From positions 1 through 64,000 of the forward strand of contig JABABK010000007.1 of NCBI GenBank assembly GCA_014238285.1: 64,000 bases of DNA. Direction: 5' to 3'. Every line of letters starts with the position of its first letter. The first letter of the stretch is position 1. The notes below the pieces were generated by a model that searched no databases, had not been told where the DNA came from, and was given only the letters and a program-made list of their open reading frames with translations. The DNA is from Hellea sp. Lineage in GTDB: Bacteria > Pseudomonadota > Alphaproteobacteria > Caulobacterales > Maricaulaceae. Both the position numbers and the translations under genes were made by a program. Positions 17,025 through 25,826 of the stretch are shown piece after piece.

Positions 17025-17636
17025 CTATCCATCTTGCTCCGGGAAAACCATAACGGGGCTTAAGTTTTGCAGAATTTCGCGAGCGTTAAAGCGGTTATCC
17101 GCCCCCGCGCTGCTACCATGTCCAAACATAACTTCGGCGCTGGCACGATATTTCGTAGTTTCACGAACATTGTAATTGTTGAAAAACGGGTCTTGGTTAT
17201 AACCCATAAAGCCCCAGCCGCGGCTTCTACCAAATGGTCTTTGGAAATAGCTATAACGGTTATAGGCGCTCCAGCCATAACGCGGCCGATAAAACGAATA
17301 GCTGAAATAAGGATCATAAAAACCATGGCTTAATCCCGGCGAAACTCTAACCCGTGAGTTCTTTTCTGTGTCACGATTGGCCAGAGTGAAATTCTCATAG
17401 CCTTTCTCGACAGCCATTTCGGCGGCGCGGTAGAGCAAATAGTTTTCAACTGTCTCGCGGTCGGTCAGGGAGTTGCCCCCAAATGTAACGCGGGCCGTTT
17501 TATTATCCAGCATAGTCTGTGAATAACCATCGAAACCGCCAGGTTTAGACGCGGCTTGATAGGGTGTTGTTGTGGCGCAGGCCGCTAATAAAATAGTCGC
17601 GGACGCGGCAAGAACGAGATGACGCATAGCTTTCAT
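17025..17636 (-). CDS. CC0125/CC1285-type lipoprotein
   Basis: A 203-residue lipoprotein of a family found in Caulobacter relatives. The signal sequence ends in the lipobox LLAAC (Cys near residue 20), then TTTPYQAASKPGGFDGYS, a conserved beta section with VTFGGNSLTDRETVENYLLYRAAEMA, and a Tyr/Phe/Arg/Gly-rich region (about 105-155) before a conserved C-terminus with YRASAEVMFG. ATG at 17636 is chosen over the adjacent TTG because AAAGGAG lies 6 bases before it. Its upstream region holds a Fur-like box at 17738. Function unknown; probably in the outer or inner envelope leaflet. Confidence 0.8.
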   Translation of the reverse strand: MKAMRHLVLAASATILLAACATTTPYQAASKPGGFDGYSQTMLDNKTARVTFGGNSLTDRETVENYLLYRAAEMAVEKGYENFTLANRDTEKNSRVRVSPGLSHGFYDPYFSYSFYRPRYGWSAYNRYSYFQRPFGRSRGWGFMGYNQDPFFNNYNVRETTKYRASAEVMFGHGSSAGADNRFNAREILQNLSPVMVFPEQDG

Positions 17637-17737
17637 CAATGTCTCCTTTACGAGGATATAGTTTAACTCTAGCGCCCCGTCCCTGAACGCACACTGAAAA
17701 CATAGGGGGAATTGTTAACTTTTGCAAGAAAACCAAC

Positions 17738-17758
17738 TGCAATTGATTCTCACTTTTA
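17738..17758 (+). promoter_or_regulatory. Fur-like box 3
   Basis: TGC-N5-ATTCTCA-N-TT aligns with the two boxes at the TonB receptor. It lies about 100 bases upstream of the lipoprotein gene start at 17636 and just after the stop of the membrane protein gene at 17761. Less palindromic than the other two. Confidence 0.4.
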
Positions 17759-17760
17759 GG

Positions 17761-18210
17761 TTACCGCAGAAATCGCGCCGCCCATAAAGCGACTAAAAGA
17801 GAGCTTATCATCCCTATAATTGCGGCTATTTTCGGTAACTCCCCTAAGGCCAATAGATAGTAACAAAACGGAATCCACGGCAGTACCAATAAAATGACAA
17901 CCACAGCCCGCAAGCGGCTAAGCGGTACTCTAATCGCGCGTTTAGCATAGCTGGCAATTAGGCCCATAGGCACAAAGACCAATCCGCCAATGCCGAAACA
18001 AAGCGCAAACGCCGATAATAAATGCATAATGCCTGTATCATTTTCCGCAAACCCCGCAAATGCATAGGCACTTGCGGCTAAGGCACAGAGCGTCAAAATC
18101 AAACAAAGACCAAAAATCAATTTGGAGAAAAAATCTCCTGAACCTACAGCGTTATCATCGCTGTCAAATGATATGACACGCTGTAAGGCTTCGTCCTCAG
18201 ATTCAGTCAT
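17761..18210 (-). CDS. Four-helix membrane protein of unknown function
   Basis: I do not recognise this 149-residue protein. An acidic N-terminus (MTESEDEALQRV) precedes four hydrophobic segments (about residues 28-52, 62-88, 100-122 and 125-146), with a basic cytoplasmic-type loop AKRAIRVPLSRLR. The start at 18210 overlaps the end of the CorC-type gene by 8 bases, implying translational coupling; an ATG at 18228 adding six residues is the alternative. It is the last gene of the aroK-aroB-corC unit before a gap with a Fur-like box. Confidence 0.65.
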   Translation of the reverse strand: MTESEDEALQRVISFDSDDNAVGSGDFFSKLIFGLCLILTLCALAASAYAFAGFAENDTGIMHLLSAFALCFGIGGLVFVPMGLIASYAKRAIRVPLSRLRAVVVILLVLPWIPFCYYLLALGELPKIAAIIGMISSLLVALWAARFLR

Positions 18211-19504
18211 TACGCTGATCAGGCTCATGGGTTTTTGAAATTTTCAACTTCATAATTTGATTGCGTTGACGTTCCAAAATTTCAAACCGATAACCGTAAT
18301 AGGCGAAGGTTTGATTTTCGTCCGGTATGGTTTGGCTTTCGTGGATTACGAGGCCTGCAATGGTCACGGCTTCATCATCGGGGAGTTTCCAATCCAAAGC
18401 TCTATTTAAATCCCGGATCGGAATATCGCCAGTAATTGTTATGGATCCATCGGCGTTACGCTCCATGCCCGATAGCTCGTCATCATATTCATCCTGAATA
18501 TCACCGACGATTTCTTCGAGAATGTCTTCTAGCGTGATCACGCCCATAAGCGCCCCATATTCATCGACAACAATGGCGAAATGCTCTCGTTTATGCTGGA
18601 AGGCTCTGAGCTGTTTCACAACAGATGTGGTTTCGGGCACGAACCAAGCATCGCGGCAAATGCGTTTAATGTTGAGGCTGCTAACATCGCCCGCCGTTCG
18701 CGATAACGCCTTAAGCATATCCTTGGCATGTAAAACGCCTGTGACATTATCCTTATCATCCATCCAAACTGGCAGTCGGCTATGACCACTTGCGAGAACT
18801 TCTTTTAAAATTTGTTCAGGCGGCAGGGAGCCGTCGACCATGACAATGTTTTTACGGTGAACCATGACCTCTTCAACGGTCAGGTCATTAAGCTCAAGCA
18901 CACCGATAATTTGATCCCGCGCGCCTTTTTCAACGCCGCCTTCTTTATGATGCAAATCCACGGCCCCGCGAATTTCATCCTTAGCCGTCCACGCTGAAGA
19001 ATCGCTATCGACACCAAAGAGCCTCAAAACGCCATTAACGATCACCTGAACCAAGGCAACGATGGGCGCAAATAGAGTGACAATAATATTCACTGGCCGC
19101 GCTACGCTTAATGACGCTTTGTCAGGCTGGGTTATCGCATAGGTTTTTGGCAGGACTTCAGCAAAAATTAAAATCAGGGCCGTCATGGTCATCGTTGCAA
19201 AAAACAGCGACCAATATCCACTCCCAAACAACTTTGTCATGACACCCCCCATTAAAATCGAGGCCGCAACATTGACTAAATTATTGCCGAGCAAAAGAGA
19301 CCCTATGAGACGTTCTCTTTGTTCGAGCAACCGCGCAACAATGCCCGCGGCTTTGTTTCCATCACGCTCTGCTGCGTGAATTCGCGCTCGAGACGCCGCG
19401 GTCAGCGCCGTTTCAGAGCCTGAGAAAAAAGCCGATATAACCAGTAATCCCATAACAGCCAAAATCGTCAGGAAAACGGTGGGGTCTTTGAGAGTTTCAA
19501 TCAT
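18203..19504 (-). CDS. HlyC/CorC (CNNM) family transporter with CBS pair
   Basis: A 433-residue inner-membrane protein of the CorC/CNNM group, linked to magnesium or other cation efflux (older name hemolysin). It has a DUF21 membrane domain (about residues 10-195, FFSGSETALTAASRARIHAAE), two CBS domains (about 215-335, MVHRKNIVMVDG and VVDEYGALMGVITLEDILEEIVGDI), and a C-terminal CorC_HlyC transporter-associated domain (ITGDIPIRDLNRALDWKLPDDEAVTIAGLVI, read in part). It follows aroB by 8 bases. The same aroK-aroB-corC order is common in alphaproteobacteria. Confidence 0.92.
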   Translation of the reverse strand: MIETLKDPTVFLTILAVMGLLVISAFFSGSETALTAASRARIHAAERDGNKAAGIVARLLEQRERLIGSLLLGNNLVNVAASILMGGVMTKLFGSGYWSLFFATMTMTALILIFAEVLPKTYAITQPDKASLSVARPVNIIVTLFAPIVALVQVIVNGVLRLFGVDSDSSAWTAKDEIRGAVDLHHKEGGVEKGARDQIIGVLELNDLTVEEVMVHRKNIVMVDGSLPPEQILKEVLASGHSRLPVWMDDKDNVTGVLHAKDMLKALSRTAGDVSSLNIKRICRDAWFVPETTSVVKQLRAFQHKREHFAIVVDEYGALMGVITLEDILEEIVGDIQDEYDDELSGMERNADGSITITGDIPIRDLNRALDWKLPDDEAVTIAGLVIHESQTIPDENQTFAYYGYRFEILERQRNQIMKLKISKTHEPDQRND

Positions 19505-19512
19505 GAGAATGG

Positions 19513-20610
19513 CTATATCAGAGTTTGTAAATATTCGCGAACTTTGTCAGCCGGCGTATCCTTTTGCACAAAGGCTTCGCCAATGGCGCGCGCTAAAATA
19601 AATGTGAGCTTACCGGCTTCATTCTTTTTATCTTGTGACATGTGCCGCATCAGGGCGTCTGTATCACCTAGCAATGATTTTACATCGGCAAGGGTTTTCA
19701 TGCTTTTTGCTTTGAGGTGACCTGCTACCTTCTCAGCGGCTTCGCGGCTAACCAATCCTTGGCTCGCAGAAAACTCAAATGCCATTTGCATCCCTGCGCT
19801 AACAGCCTCGCCGTGGAGTAGGTCGCCGCTATATCCCGCCTCGGCCTCGAGAGCATGACCAAATGTATGACCAAGATTTAGGAGAGCTCTTCGTCCGCGC
19901 TCTTGTTCGTCTTCGGCAACAATCACGGCTTTCATCATACAGCTAACGGCAATAGCTTCAGCTACGGCATTTGGCTCTAGAGCAAGAACGTCATTTCCAT
20001 TGGCTTCCAGCCAATTAAAAAAATCAAGATTACCCAGAAGGCCATATTTTAGGATTTCTGCATATCCCGCCTTAAGTTCGCGCTCAGGTAACGTGCTAAG
20101 AACAGACGTATCAGTCAATACCAGACTTGGCTGATAAAATGCGCCGACTAGGTTTTTGCCTTGTTTTACATTGATAGCTGTCTTTCCGCCAACTGAACTA
20201 TCCACTTGCGCCAATAAAGTCGTGGGAACTTGGACGAACTTACAGCCGCGCTTAAATGTGCTTGCCGCAAAGCCTGTTAGATCGCCGATAACTCCGCCGC
20301 CAAAAGCCAAGAGCGTGTCAGCACGGTCAAGCCCTTGCTCAAACATATTATCTAATACAGTTTGCAGGGTCGGGAAGCTTTTCTGACTCTCGCCAGAAGG
20401 CAAAACCGTCAGGCCGATATCTCTTTCCATCGTATAGAGGCGGTCTTTGTACAGATCATAAACCGTCTCGTCTGTTACGACATGAACACGGCCTTGCCCA
20501 ATGATTGGATCCAAATATCGCCCCATATCAGTTAGAACATCTTGACCGATAACAATATCGTAACTTCGGCTCCCAAGGTCGACTAAAACCTTTCGATCAG
20601 CGCTGGTCAT
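19513..20610 (-). CDS. aroB: 3-dehydroquinate synthase
   Basis: A 365-residue NAD- and zinc-dependent enzyme making 3-dehydroquinate from DAHP, the second shikimate step. Visible motifs: LPSGESQKSF, FGGGVIGDLTGFAASTFKRG, QVPTTLLAQVDSSVGGKTAIN, the metal and substrate site GYAEILKYG, and LLNLGHTFGHALE with HGEAV for the zinc histidines. The start MTSADRK is chosen because its ATG overlaps the aroK stop (ATGA); an upstream ATG at 20628 lies inside aroK. Confidence 0.97.
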   Translation of the reverse strand: MTSADRKVLVDLGSRSYDIVIGQDVLTDMGRYLDPIIGQGRVHVVTDETVYDLYKDRLYTMERDIGLTVLPSGESQKSFPTLQTVLDNMFEQGLDRADTLLAFGGGVIGDLTGFAASTFKRGCKFVQVPTTLLAQVDSSVGGKTAINVKQGKNLVGAFYQPSLVLTDTSVLSTLPERELKAGYAEILKYGLLGNLDFFNWLEANGNDVLALEPNAVAEAIAVSCMMKAVIVAEDEQERGRRALLNLGHTFGHALEAEAGYSGDLLHGEAVSAGMQMAFEFSASQGLVSREAAEKVAGHLKAKSMKTLADVKSLLGDTDALMRHMSQDKKNEAGKLTFILARAIGEAFVQKDTPADKVREYLQTLI

Positions 20611-21209
20611 TTTACAGAGCTCTTGCATTGAGAGTTGTTTGAGCGTTTTGGCGCTTGTTTCGTTCGCTGAGCTTTAAGGTGCCGCTCAACATGTCTCATC
20701 ACTTTATTGACTGTCCGAATATGCGGACCCTTGGCAATAGAAACTGTGATATCAGCCTTGGCATATATGGGATAACGTTCATCCATGAGCTCACGCATAC
20801 GCGCAGCCGGATCGGCCACTTGTAATAATGGCCTGGTGTTTTTACGGCTGACACGTTCCATTATGGTCTCGAAGTCACCCTTGAGCCAAACGGTTAAAGC
20901 ATTTTCCAGTAGAATTTCTCTCGTGTCTTCAGGAATAAAGGCGCCGCCGCCCGTGGCTAATACAATCGGGGTGCCGTCCAATAGGCGCTCGATAACGCGC
21001 TTTTCACCATCGCGAAAAGCCGCTTCACCGTGATCGCGAAAATATCCAGCGACCGTTCGGCCCGAAGCCTTCTCTATTTCTTCGTCAGAATCATAAAAAG
21101 ATACAGCCATGCGCTTTGCGAGGCGCCGCCCTACCGTGGTCTTTCCAACCCCCATCAAGCCAACCAAGGCGATAGGTTGTGCGCATATAGCGCGATGTTT
21201 AGGCCGCAT
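20607..21209 (-). CDS. aroK: Shikimate kinase
   Basis: A 200-residue enzyme phosphorylating shikimate with ATP. The P-loop is GLMGVGKTTVG (about residues 17-27), the shikimate site FYDSDEEIEKASG (about 38-50) and VLATGGGAF (about 78-86), and the lid carries R-NTRPLL. A basic C-terminal tail of about 30 residues (KAQRTKQAPKRSNNSQ) extends past the usual domain. It overlaps aroB by four bases, forming the aroKB pair. Confidence 0.96.
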   Translation of the reverse strand: MRPKHRAICAQPIALVGLMGVGKTTVGRRLAKRMAVSFYDSDEEIEKASGRTVAGYFRDHGEAAFRDGEKRVIERLLDGTPIVLATGGGAFIPEDTREILLENALTVWLKGDFETIMERVSRKNTRPLLQVADPAARMRELMDERYPIYAKADITVSIAKGPHIRTVNKVMRHVERHLKAQRTKQAPKRSNNSQCKSSVK

Positions 21210-21324
21210 GATGTGCCTTTATCTCTCTAAAGCTGATGGACATGCCATTCAGATGAAATTTTTTCTTACTATGTCGATAAAAGCAGCTATGCTCAAGAGC
21301 AAACACACATCAAAAGGATTTGAA

Positions 21325-21465
21325 ATGAAAAAACTAGGCTTGGCACTCGCGCTGATCCTGATTTTTGGGGCAGGCTTATTTTTCTGGCTTCTCAGCCAAA
21401 GCACTCCCGAACAGGCAAATTCTGAAACTGTAATCGTTGATATTGAAGACAAGTTTGAGAGATAA
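21325..21465 (+). CDS. 46-residue single-pass membrane protein upstream of the xerD unit
   Basis: An ATG preceded by AAAGGA starts MKKLGLALALILIFGAGLFF and ends DIEDKFER. One membrane helix (about residues 4-24) is followed by a short acidic tail exposed outside. A longer in-frame ORF begins at 21109 inside antisense aroK, but the ribosome site and signal-anchor logic favour 21325. Its stop is directly followed by the ATG of the next gene (TAA-ATG), so the two are co-translated. The family is not recognised. Confidence 0.7.
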   Translation: MKKLGLALALILIFGAGLFFWLLSQSTPEQANSETVIVDIEDKFER

Positions 21466-23085
21466 ATGAAAGCTCTTTTACTCACATCCATCGCCTGTTT
21501 TTTGATGCCTAGCTTGCTAATGCCAACGAGCGCATCAGCTCAAATTGATATGAGCGAACTTGGCAGTGCCGCCGCCTACGAACCCGGAACGCTCAGCGCA
21601 GGAAGCGGCGGTCTTGGCAATAATTTATGGGTCGGCACTCGCATCGGCACAGCTCAAAGCCTTATCCAAGAGTTGCCGGATCAATTTTCAAACTCCATTG
21701 CCCGTGACCTCTCCCGCGCGGCGCTCTTATCGGCCGGGGTGCCGCCTGAAGGCGGCTCCAATGCTGGTTTCCAGCAAACCCGCCTCAATGCTATTATGGC
21801 CATGTCGGAAATGGCCGCGGCGCAAGACATTATCCAGCGCACACCTGAGCTTGCGAGCTCTCGGCAGCTGAAGGCTGATATGGCGCTTTTATCTGGTGAT
21901 AGCGACAATGTGTGCGCTCTGTCTGATAGTATCTTAGATGCTCGCTCGGAAGTTTACTGGATGAAGCTGAGAGCCTTTTGCCATGTCCAACGCAATGAAG
22001 GCGCAGCCGCCGAACTTACGCTCGATTTACTTAGCTCTTCCGGCGATGATGACAAAACCTTTCAAACCCTAATGCGCCAATTAATGGCCATTCCAAGCAA
22101 GCCAAACTTAAAAGACATGAACATTAACCCCCTATCCATTGCCATGATGGATAAGGCGGCGCTTGATTGGCCTGACGGAAAATTACCCCCTATCGCCGCA
22201 GCGCGAAGAGCTTTTAATCCGCTTTCAAGTCCGGATGACAGGCTCAACGCGTTATTTTTGGCGGGGAGCGCGCTCTCTAACGCTCAAATCACCCAAGTCA
22301 TCGAAACTCTTGCCTCAAATACAATCGATAATTCTGACGGTCTTGCTGGCGGGTTTGGAGATATTTCGCCGCAACCCAATTTGGGCACGGCCCTGGCCGA
22401 AAAAACACCTGGCAGTTTTCATGAGCTTTATTCGCTGGCGCAAACAGGTAATCCTGACACGCGTATCCGCGCTGTTGTGGCGATGCTTAATCGCGCGCAA
22501 GAAGCCGGAGCCTTTGACCGGTTTGTATCTTTTTTGGAACCACAATTCCGCATGCTCTCAATTGACCAAGCTGCTCAGCCGGACCTCCCAATATTAACCA
22601 AGGCCGCAATCGCTTTAGGCGATATCTCGGCCCTGCAGCAAATACATGGACTCCTAGGTGGCAACGCGATGCAAGACCGAGTTGCTTTGGCAACGGACGC
22701 GCTTGGCAATGGGTTTTACGGCGGCAACCTTGGCGTTGATATTGATAGCCGCCTTGCCAAGTCAGGCCGTGTTAAAGCGCGCGCCCTGCGCGATGCACTC
22801 CTTGCCCACGCCCTTGGCGCGCAGCTTTCTGAAACGGCGCTTAAAACCTTGCAAAAAAAATCAAATATGGGTCAATTTAGCGGCGATCTTTTAGCCCTTC
22901 AATCATCATCCGCGCAGAGAGCAGAAGCCGAAACCGCTTTACGCGCCGCCCTTATTCTTGAAGACAGTGCTAAGCTATCAAATATTCAAATTCATCAAAT
23001 CGTTATGTCCCTATACAAAGCCGGGTTGACAGATTTTGCCGCAAAGCTCGCCGCTCAGGATTTTCTATCTGACTTTAAGGAATAG
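21466..23085 (+). CDS. Periplasmic 539-residue alpha-helical protein of unknown function
   Basis: The protein has a signal peptide (about residues 1-26, ending TSASAQ) and then a long run of amphipathic helices, many of them alanine- and leucine-rich (for instance GDSDNVCALSDSILDARSEV and EAETALRAALILEDSA), suggesting a TPR-like or solenoid fold. There is a single Cys pair candidate (VCALSD and AFCHV). It sits between the 46-residue membrane protein (0 bases) and xerD (3 bases), an arrangement seen in related alphaproteobacteria, where it is left as hypothetical. No enzymatic motif is visible. Confidence 0.8.
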   Translation: MKALLLTSIACFLMPSLLMPTSASAQIDMSELGSAAAYEPGTLSAGSGGLGNNLWVGTRIGTAQSLIQELPDQFSNSIARDLSRAALLSAGVPPEGGSNAGFQQTRLNAIMAMSEMAAAQDIIQRTPELASSRQLKADMALLSGDSDNVCALSDSILDARSEVYWMKLRAFCHVQRNEGAAAELTLDLLSSSGDDDKTFQTLMRQLMAIPSKPNLKDMNINPLSIAMMDKAALDWPDGKLPPIAAARRAFNPLSSPDDRLNALFLAGSALSNAQITQVIETLASNTIDNSDGLAGGFGDISPQPNLGTALAEKTPGSFHELYSLAQTGNPDTRIRAVVAMLNRAQEAGAFDRFVSFLEPQFRMLSIDQAAQPDLPILTKAAIALGDISALQQIHGLLGGNAMQDRVALATDALGNGFYGGNLGVDIDSRLAKSGRVKARALRDALLAHALGAQLSETALKTLQKKSNMGQFSGDLLALQSSSAQRAEAETALRAALILEDSAKLSNIQIHQIVMSLYKAGLTDFAAKLAAQDFLSDFKE

Positions 23086-23088
23086 TCT

Positions 23089-24012
23089 TTGAACACAGCA
23101 AATTCCATCGAGGCGTTTTTGGAAATGATGCAGGCCGAGCGCGGCGCATCCGACAATACAATTTCAGCCTATCGCCGGGATCTTGATGGATGGGTCTCGA
23201 CCCTTAAAGGTCAAAACAAAGACTTGATATCTGCCCAGACCGCCCAGCTTGAAAAAGCGCTTAGTGTATGGGCTAAGGCCGGACTCGCGTCCTCAACCGG
23301 CGCCAGGAAGCTTTCTTCCCTCAAACAATATTTCAAATTTTTGCAAACAGATGGACTTCGAAAAGACAATCCAGCTCAGAACCTTCGCGGCCCAAAACAA
23401 GGCCGGCCCCTGCCCAAAGTTTTATCTGAACAAGATGTCGATCAACTGTTTGAAGCGGCGGAAAAAGATCAAAGCCCAAAAGGTATTCGGCAGTTATGCC
23501 TGCTTGAAATATTGTATGCGGGGGGCCTTCGGGTTAGCGAGCTCGTCAGCCTCTCGGTCCGAGCGGTTCAAAGGCGAGACGGATGCCTCTTAATCAAAGG
23601 CAAGGGCGGCAAAGAACGCATTGTGCCCTTAACGCCGCCCGCTATTACCGCCATAAAATCTTGGCTAAAGCTGCGCGAAACAACACTGCCAAACAAAATT
23701 GACGCTAAGGAACGGGCGGATTCATTTCTATTTCCATCATCTGGAAAATCCGGCCATATGACCCGGGAAAGGTTCGCTCAACTATTAAAAGACCTTGCCG
23801 TACAAGCCGGACTACCACCGTCTAAAATATCCCCGCATGTTCTAAGGCATGCCTTTGCCACTCACTTGCTCGCCAACGGCGCTGACCTTCGCAGCGTACA
23901 AACGCTCCTGGGACATGCGGATATTTCTACAACGCAGATCTATACCCATGTTTTAGATGAGCGTCTGAAGGCCCTCGTATTTGATATGCATCCTTTGGCG
24001 GATAAAAACTAA
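23089..24012 (+). CDS. xerD: Tyrosine recombinase XerD
   Basis: A 307-residue site-specific recombinase that, with XerC, resolves chromosome dimers at dif. There is an N-terminal SAM-like domain (SIEAFLEMMQAERGASDNTISAYRRDL) and a catalytic domain carrying the R-H-R-H-Y set: GGLRVSEL (Arg about 147), KGKGGKERIVPL (Lys about 171), HVLRHAFATHLL (His and Arg about 249-252), LGHADISTTQIYTHV (His about 274, nucleophile Tyr about 283). A TTG start with AAGGA upstream gives the expected N-terminus. The stop overlaps the convergent gene by four bases. XerC is not in the window. Confidence 0.95.
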   Translation: MNTANSIEAFLEMMQAERGASDNTISAYRRDLDGWVSTLKGQNKDLISAQTAQLEKALSVWAKAGLASSTGARKLSSLKQYFKFLQTDGLRKDNPAQNLRGPKQGRPLPKVLSEQDVDQLFEAAEKDQSPKGIRQLCLLEILYAGGLRVSELVSLSVRAVQRRDGCLLIKGKGGKERIVPLTPPAITAIKSWLKLRETTLPNKIDAKERADSFLFPSSGKSGHMTRERFAQLLKDLAVQAGLPPSKISPHVLRHAFATHLLANGADLRSVQTLLGHADISTTQIYTHVLDERLKALVFDMHPLADKN

Positions 24013-24734
24013 TAGTCCGGAACAATTATGGTGCTGATCGAGGTAGGATAAATTTGAAACTCATATGGAATATGGAAAGCCAAATTCAAATCACCGCTAC
24101 GAGTCCACTTAACATCTTTATCTAAGCCAGTTATAACGGCTCGATAATCGGGACCTAACCTGGCGGTGATGTCGTTGATTTCTATTATAACTAAATCCAT
24201 AACTTTTTGACGATATTGGTATGGATTGACGACACTGACTGAGATCTCATCTTCCGTCTCTATAACCGTCCTTCCAACTTTATCTATGCTATCAACAAAC
24301 GCTCCCAATTTTGTTGCCAGCTTGTAAGAATCTCCGACCGTATCAGGAATTTTAGTTTTCACCTTTAAGTAAGCGACTGATGTATCAGGCCTATTGCCTC
24401 CCATGATTCCGGATTTAAAATTGGATTTAGAAAGCGGCCTGACAAAACCATCATCTACAATACTGAGTTCAATCGCCGAATCCTTTCGAGACGCGGAAAT
24501 AAAATTATCAACCGTTTCGGAAATTTCATTAAACCTAGTCGCTATTCCTCTTGAGTCGTTTTCAATTCTGACCTCAAGCAATAAATAGTCCCCCTTTGTT
24601 TCCAAAAATATACCCGGTGAAGAGTCAACGCGCTTGGTGGCTGTAACGATAATTTCATCAAGCTGCGCAAGAGCTGGTATTGACAATCCCGCTAACAATC
24701 CCCCCAAGATCAAGGTTTTGATCAGAATTTTCAT
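24009..24734 (-). CDS. Exported protein with TonB-box-like N-terminus, SIMPL-like
   Basis: A 241-residue exported protein. The signal peptide ends near residue 23 (PALAQ) and is followed by LDEIIVTATKR, a sequence normally found at the TonB box and plug start of TonB-dependent receptors, yet no plug or barrel follows. The remainder (about 40-241) has alternating strands and helices with GDYLLLEVRIENDSR and VNPYQYRQKVMDLVIIEI, faintly like SIMPL/DUF541 proteins. The start at 24734 is chosen because AGGGG lies 9 bases before it; ATGs at 24740 and 24773 are alternatives. It lies opposed between xerD and accA. Function unknown. Confidence 0.7.
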   Translation of the reverse strand: MKILIKTLILGGLLAGLSIPALAQLDEIIVTATKRVDSSPGIFLETKGDYLLLEVRIENDSRGIATRFNEISETVDNFISASRKDSAIELSIVDDGFVRPLSKSNFKSGIMGGNRPDTSVAYLKVKTKIPDTVGDSYKLATKLGAFVDSIDKVGRTVIETEDEISVSVVNPYQYRQKVMDLVIIEINDITARLGPDYRAVITGLDKDVKWTRSGDLNLAFHIPYEFQIYPTSISTIIVPDY

Positions 24735-24881
24735 ATTCATTCCCCTGTTGGTTGTTTTATTATATAATAACATTTAAATCCGGATTCTTCAAGTTGTACC
24801 CATTTTGCCCTTTATAACGCTCTAACCTTGCCCTCTTGGTTTCCTCTGATATGGTGCCGCGCTTAGCCTAAAGGACCTTGA

Positions 24882-25826
24882 ATGCCCCGTACCTATTTGG
24901 ACTTTGAACGCCCGGTTGCAGAGCTTGACAGCAAAATTGAAGAGCTGATTGCCGGCGGTGAAAAAAATGTTGCCGCTGTGGCCTCATTACGCGAAAAATC
25001 TTCCAAACAACTTAAATCTATTTACGAAAAAATTGGAGCTTGGGAAAAGACACAAGTGGCGCGGCATCCCTCTCGGCCACATTTTAGTGAATATGTTGAA
25101 GGCCTGATTTCGGAATATACCCCTCTCGCAGGTGACCGCAAATTTGGCGATGATTTAGCGCTTATGGGCGGGCTTGGAAAGATCCGCGGACAGAGCGTCA
25201 TGGTGATCGGCCACGAAAAAGGCAAAACCACCGAAAGCCGCCTCAAACATAATTTTGGCATGGCGCAACCCGAAGGTTACCGAAAAGCCGTTCGCTTAAT
25301 GGATATGGCCGAACGCTTTAACTTGCCTTTGATTTCATTCGTGGACACGGCTGGTGCTTATCCTGGACGCGGCGCGGAAGAGCGCGGACAAGCCGAAGCC
25401 ATTGCGCGCTCCACAGATCGCGGCCTGTCTCTCTCCGTTCCGTTTATAACTGTCATTGCGGGTGAAGGTGGATCTGGCGGAGCGGTTGCCATCGCCACTG
25501 CCGATAAAGTTATGATGCTGCAGCACTCTATTTATTCAGTCATATCACCAGAAGGGTGCGCGTCTATATTATGGCGCGATGGGACTAAAGCTCAAGACGC
25601 AGCAAAAGCCATGAAGGTCACAGCTCAAGATTTATCAAAGCTTGGCATCATCGATCATATCATTGATGAACCATTAGGTGGCGCCCATAGAGCGCCAACC
25701 GATATGATAAAAATTGTTGGCGCCAACATCATGACGGCCATTGAAGAATTATCTGCTCTCGATTCCAAAACCCTGATCAAACGGCGCCGTGAGAAATTCC
25801 TCAATATTGGGCGGTCTCTCCTTTAA
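24882..25826 (+). CDS. accA: Acetyl-CoA carboxylase carboxyltransferase subunit alpha
   Basis: A 314-residue subunit that transfers carboxyl from carboxybiotin to acetyl-CoA, committing carbon to fatty-acid synthesis. It starts YLDFERPVAELDSKIEEL, the usual N-terminal helix, and carries the crotonase-type carboxyltransferase core: DRKFGDDLALMGGLG, GHEKGKTTESRLKHNFGMA, FVDTAGAYPGRGAEERGQAE, GEGGSGGAVAIATAD and SVISPEGCASILWRD. The length is standard. It is next to xerD across one inserted antisense gene, and its stop overlaps that of the porin gene by four bases. Confidence 0.97.
   Translation: MPRTYLDFERPVAELDSKIEELIAGGEKNVAAVASLREKSSKQLKSIYEKIGAWEKTQVARHPSRPHFSEYVEGLISEYTPLAGDRKFGDDLALMGGLGKIRGQSVMVIGHEKGKTTESRLKHNFGMAQPEGYRKAVRLMDMAERFNLPLISFVDTAGAYPGRGAEERGQAEAIARSTDRGLSLSVPFITVIAGEGGSGGAVAIATADKVMMLQHSIYSVISPEGCASILWRDGTKAQDAAKAMKVTAQDLSKLGIIDHIIDEPLGGAHRAPTDMIKIVGANIMTAIEELSALDSKTLIKRRREKFLNIGRSLL

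Noticed and set aside
21109-21324. Longer N-terminal extension of the 46-residue membrane protein
   Set aside because: It runs antisense through aroK coding sequence; the AAAGGA ribosome site and a clean signal-anchor begin at 21325.
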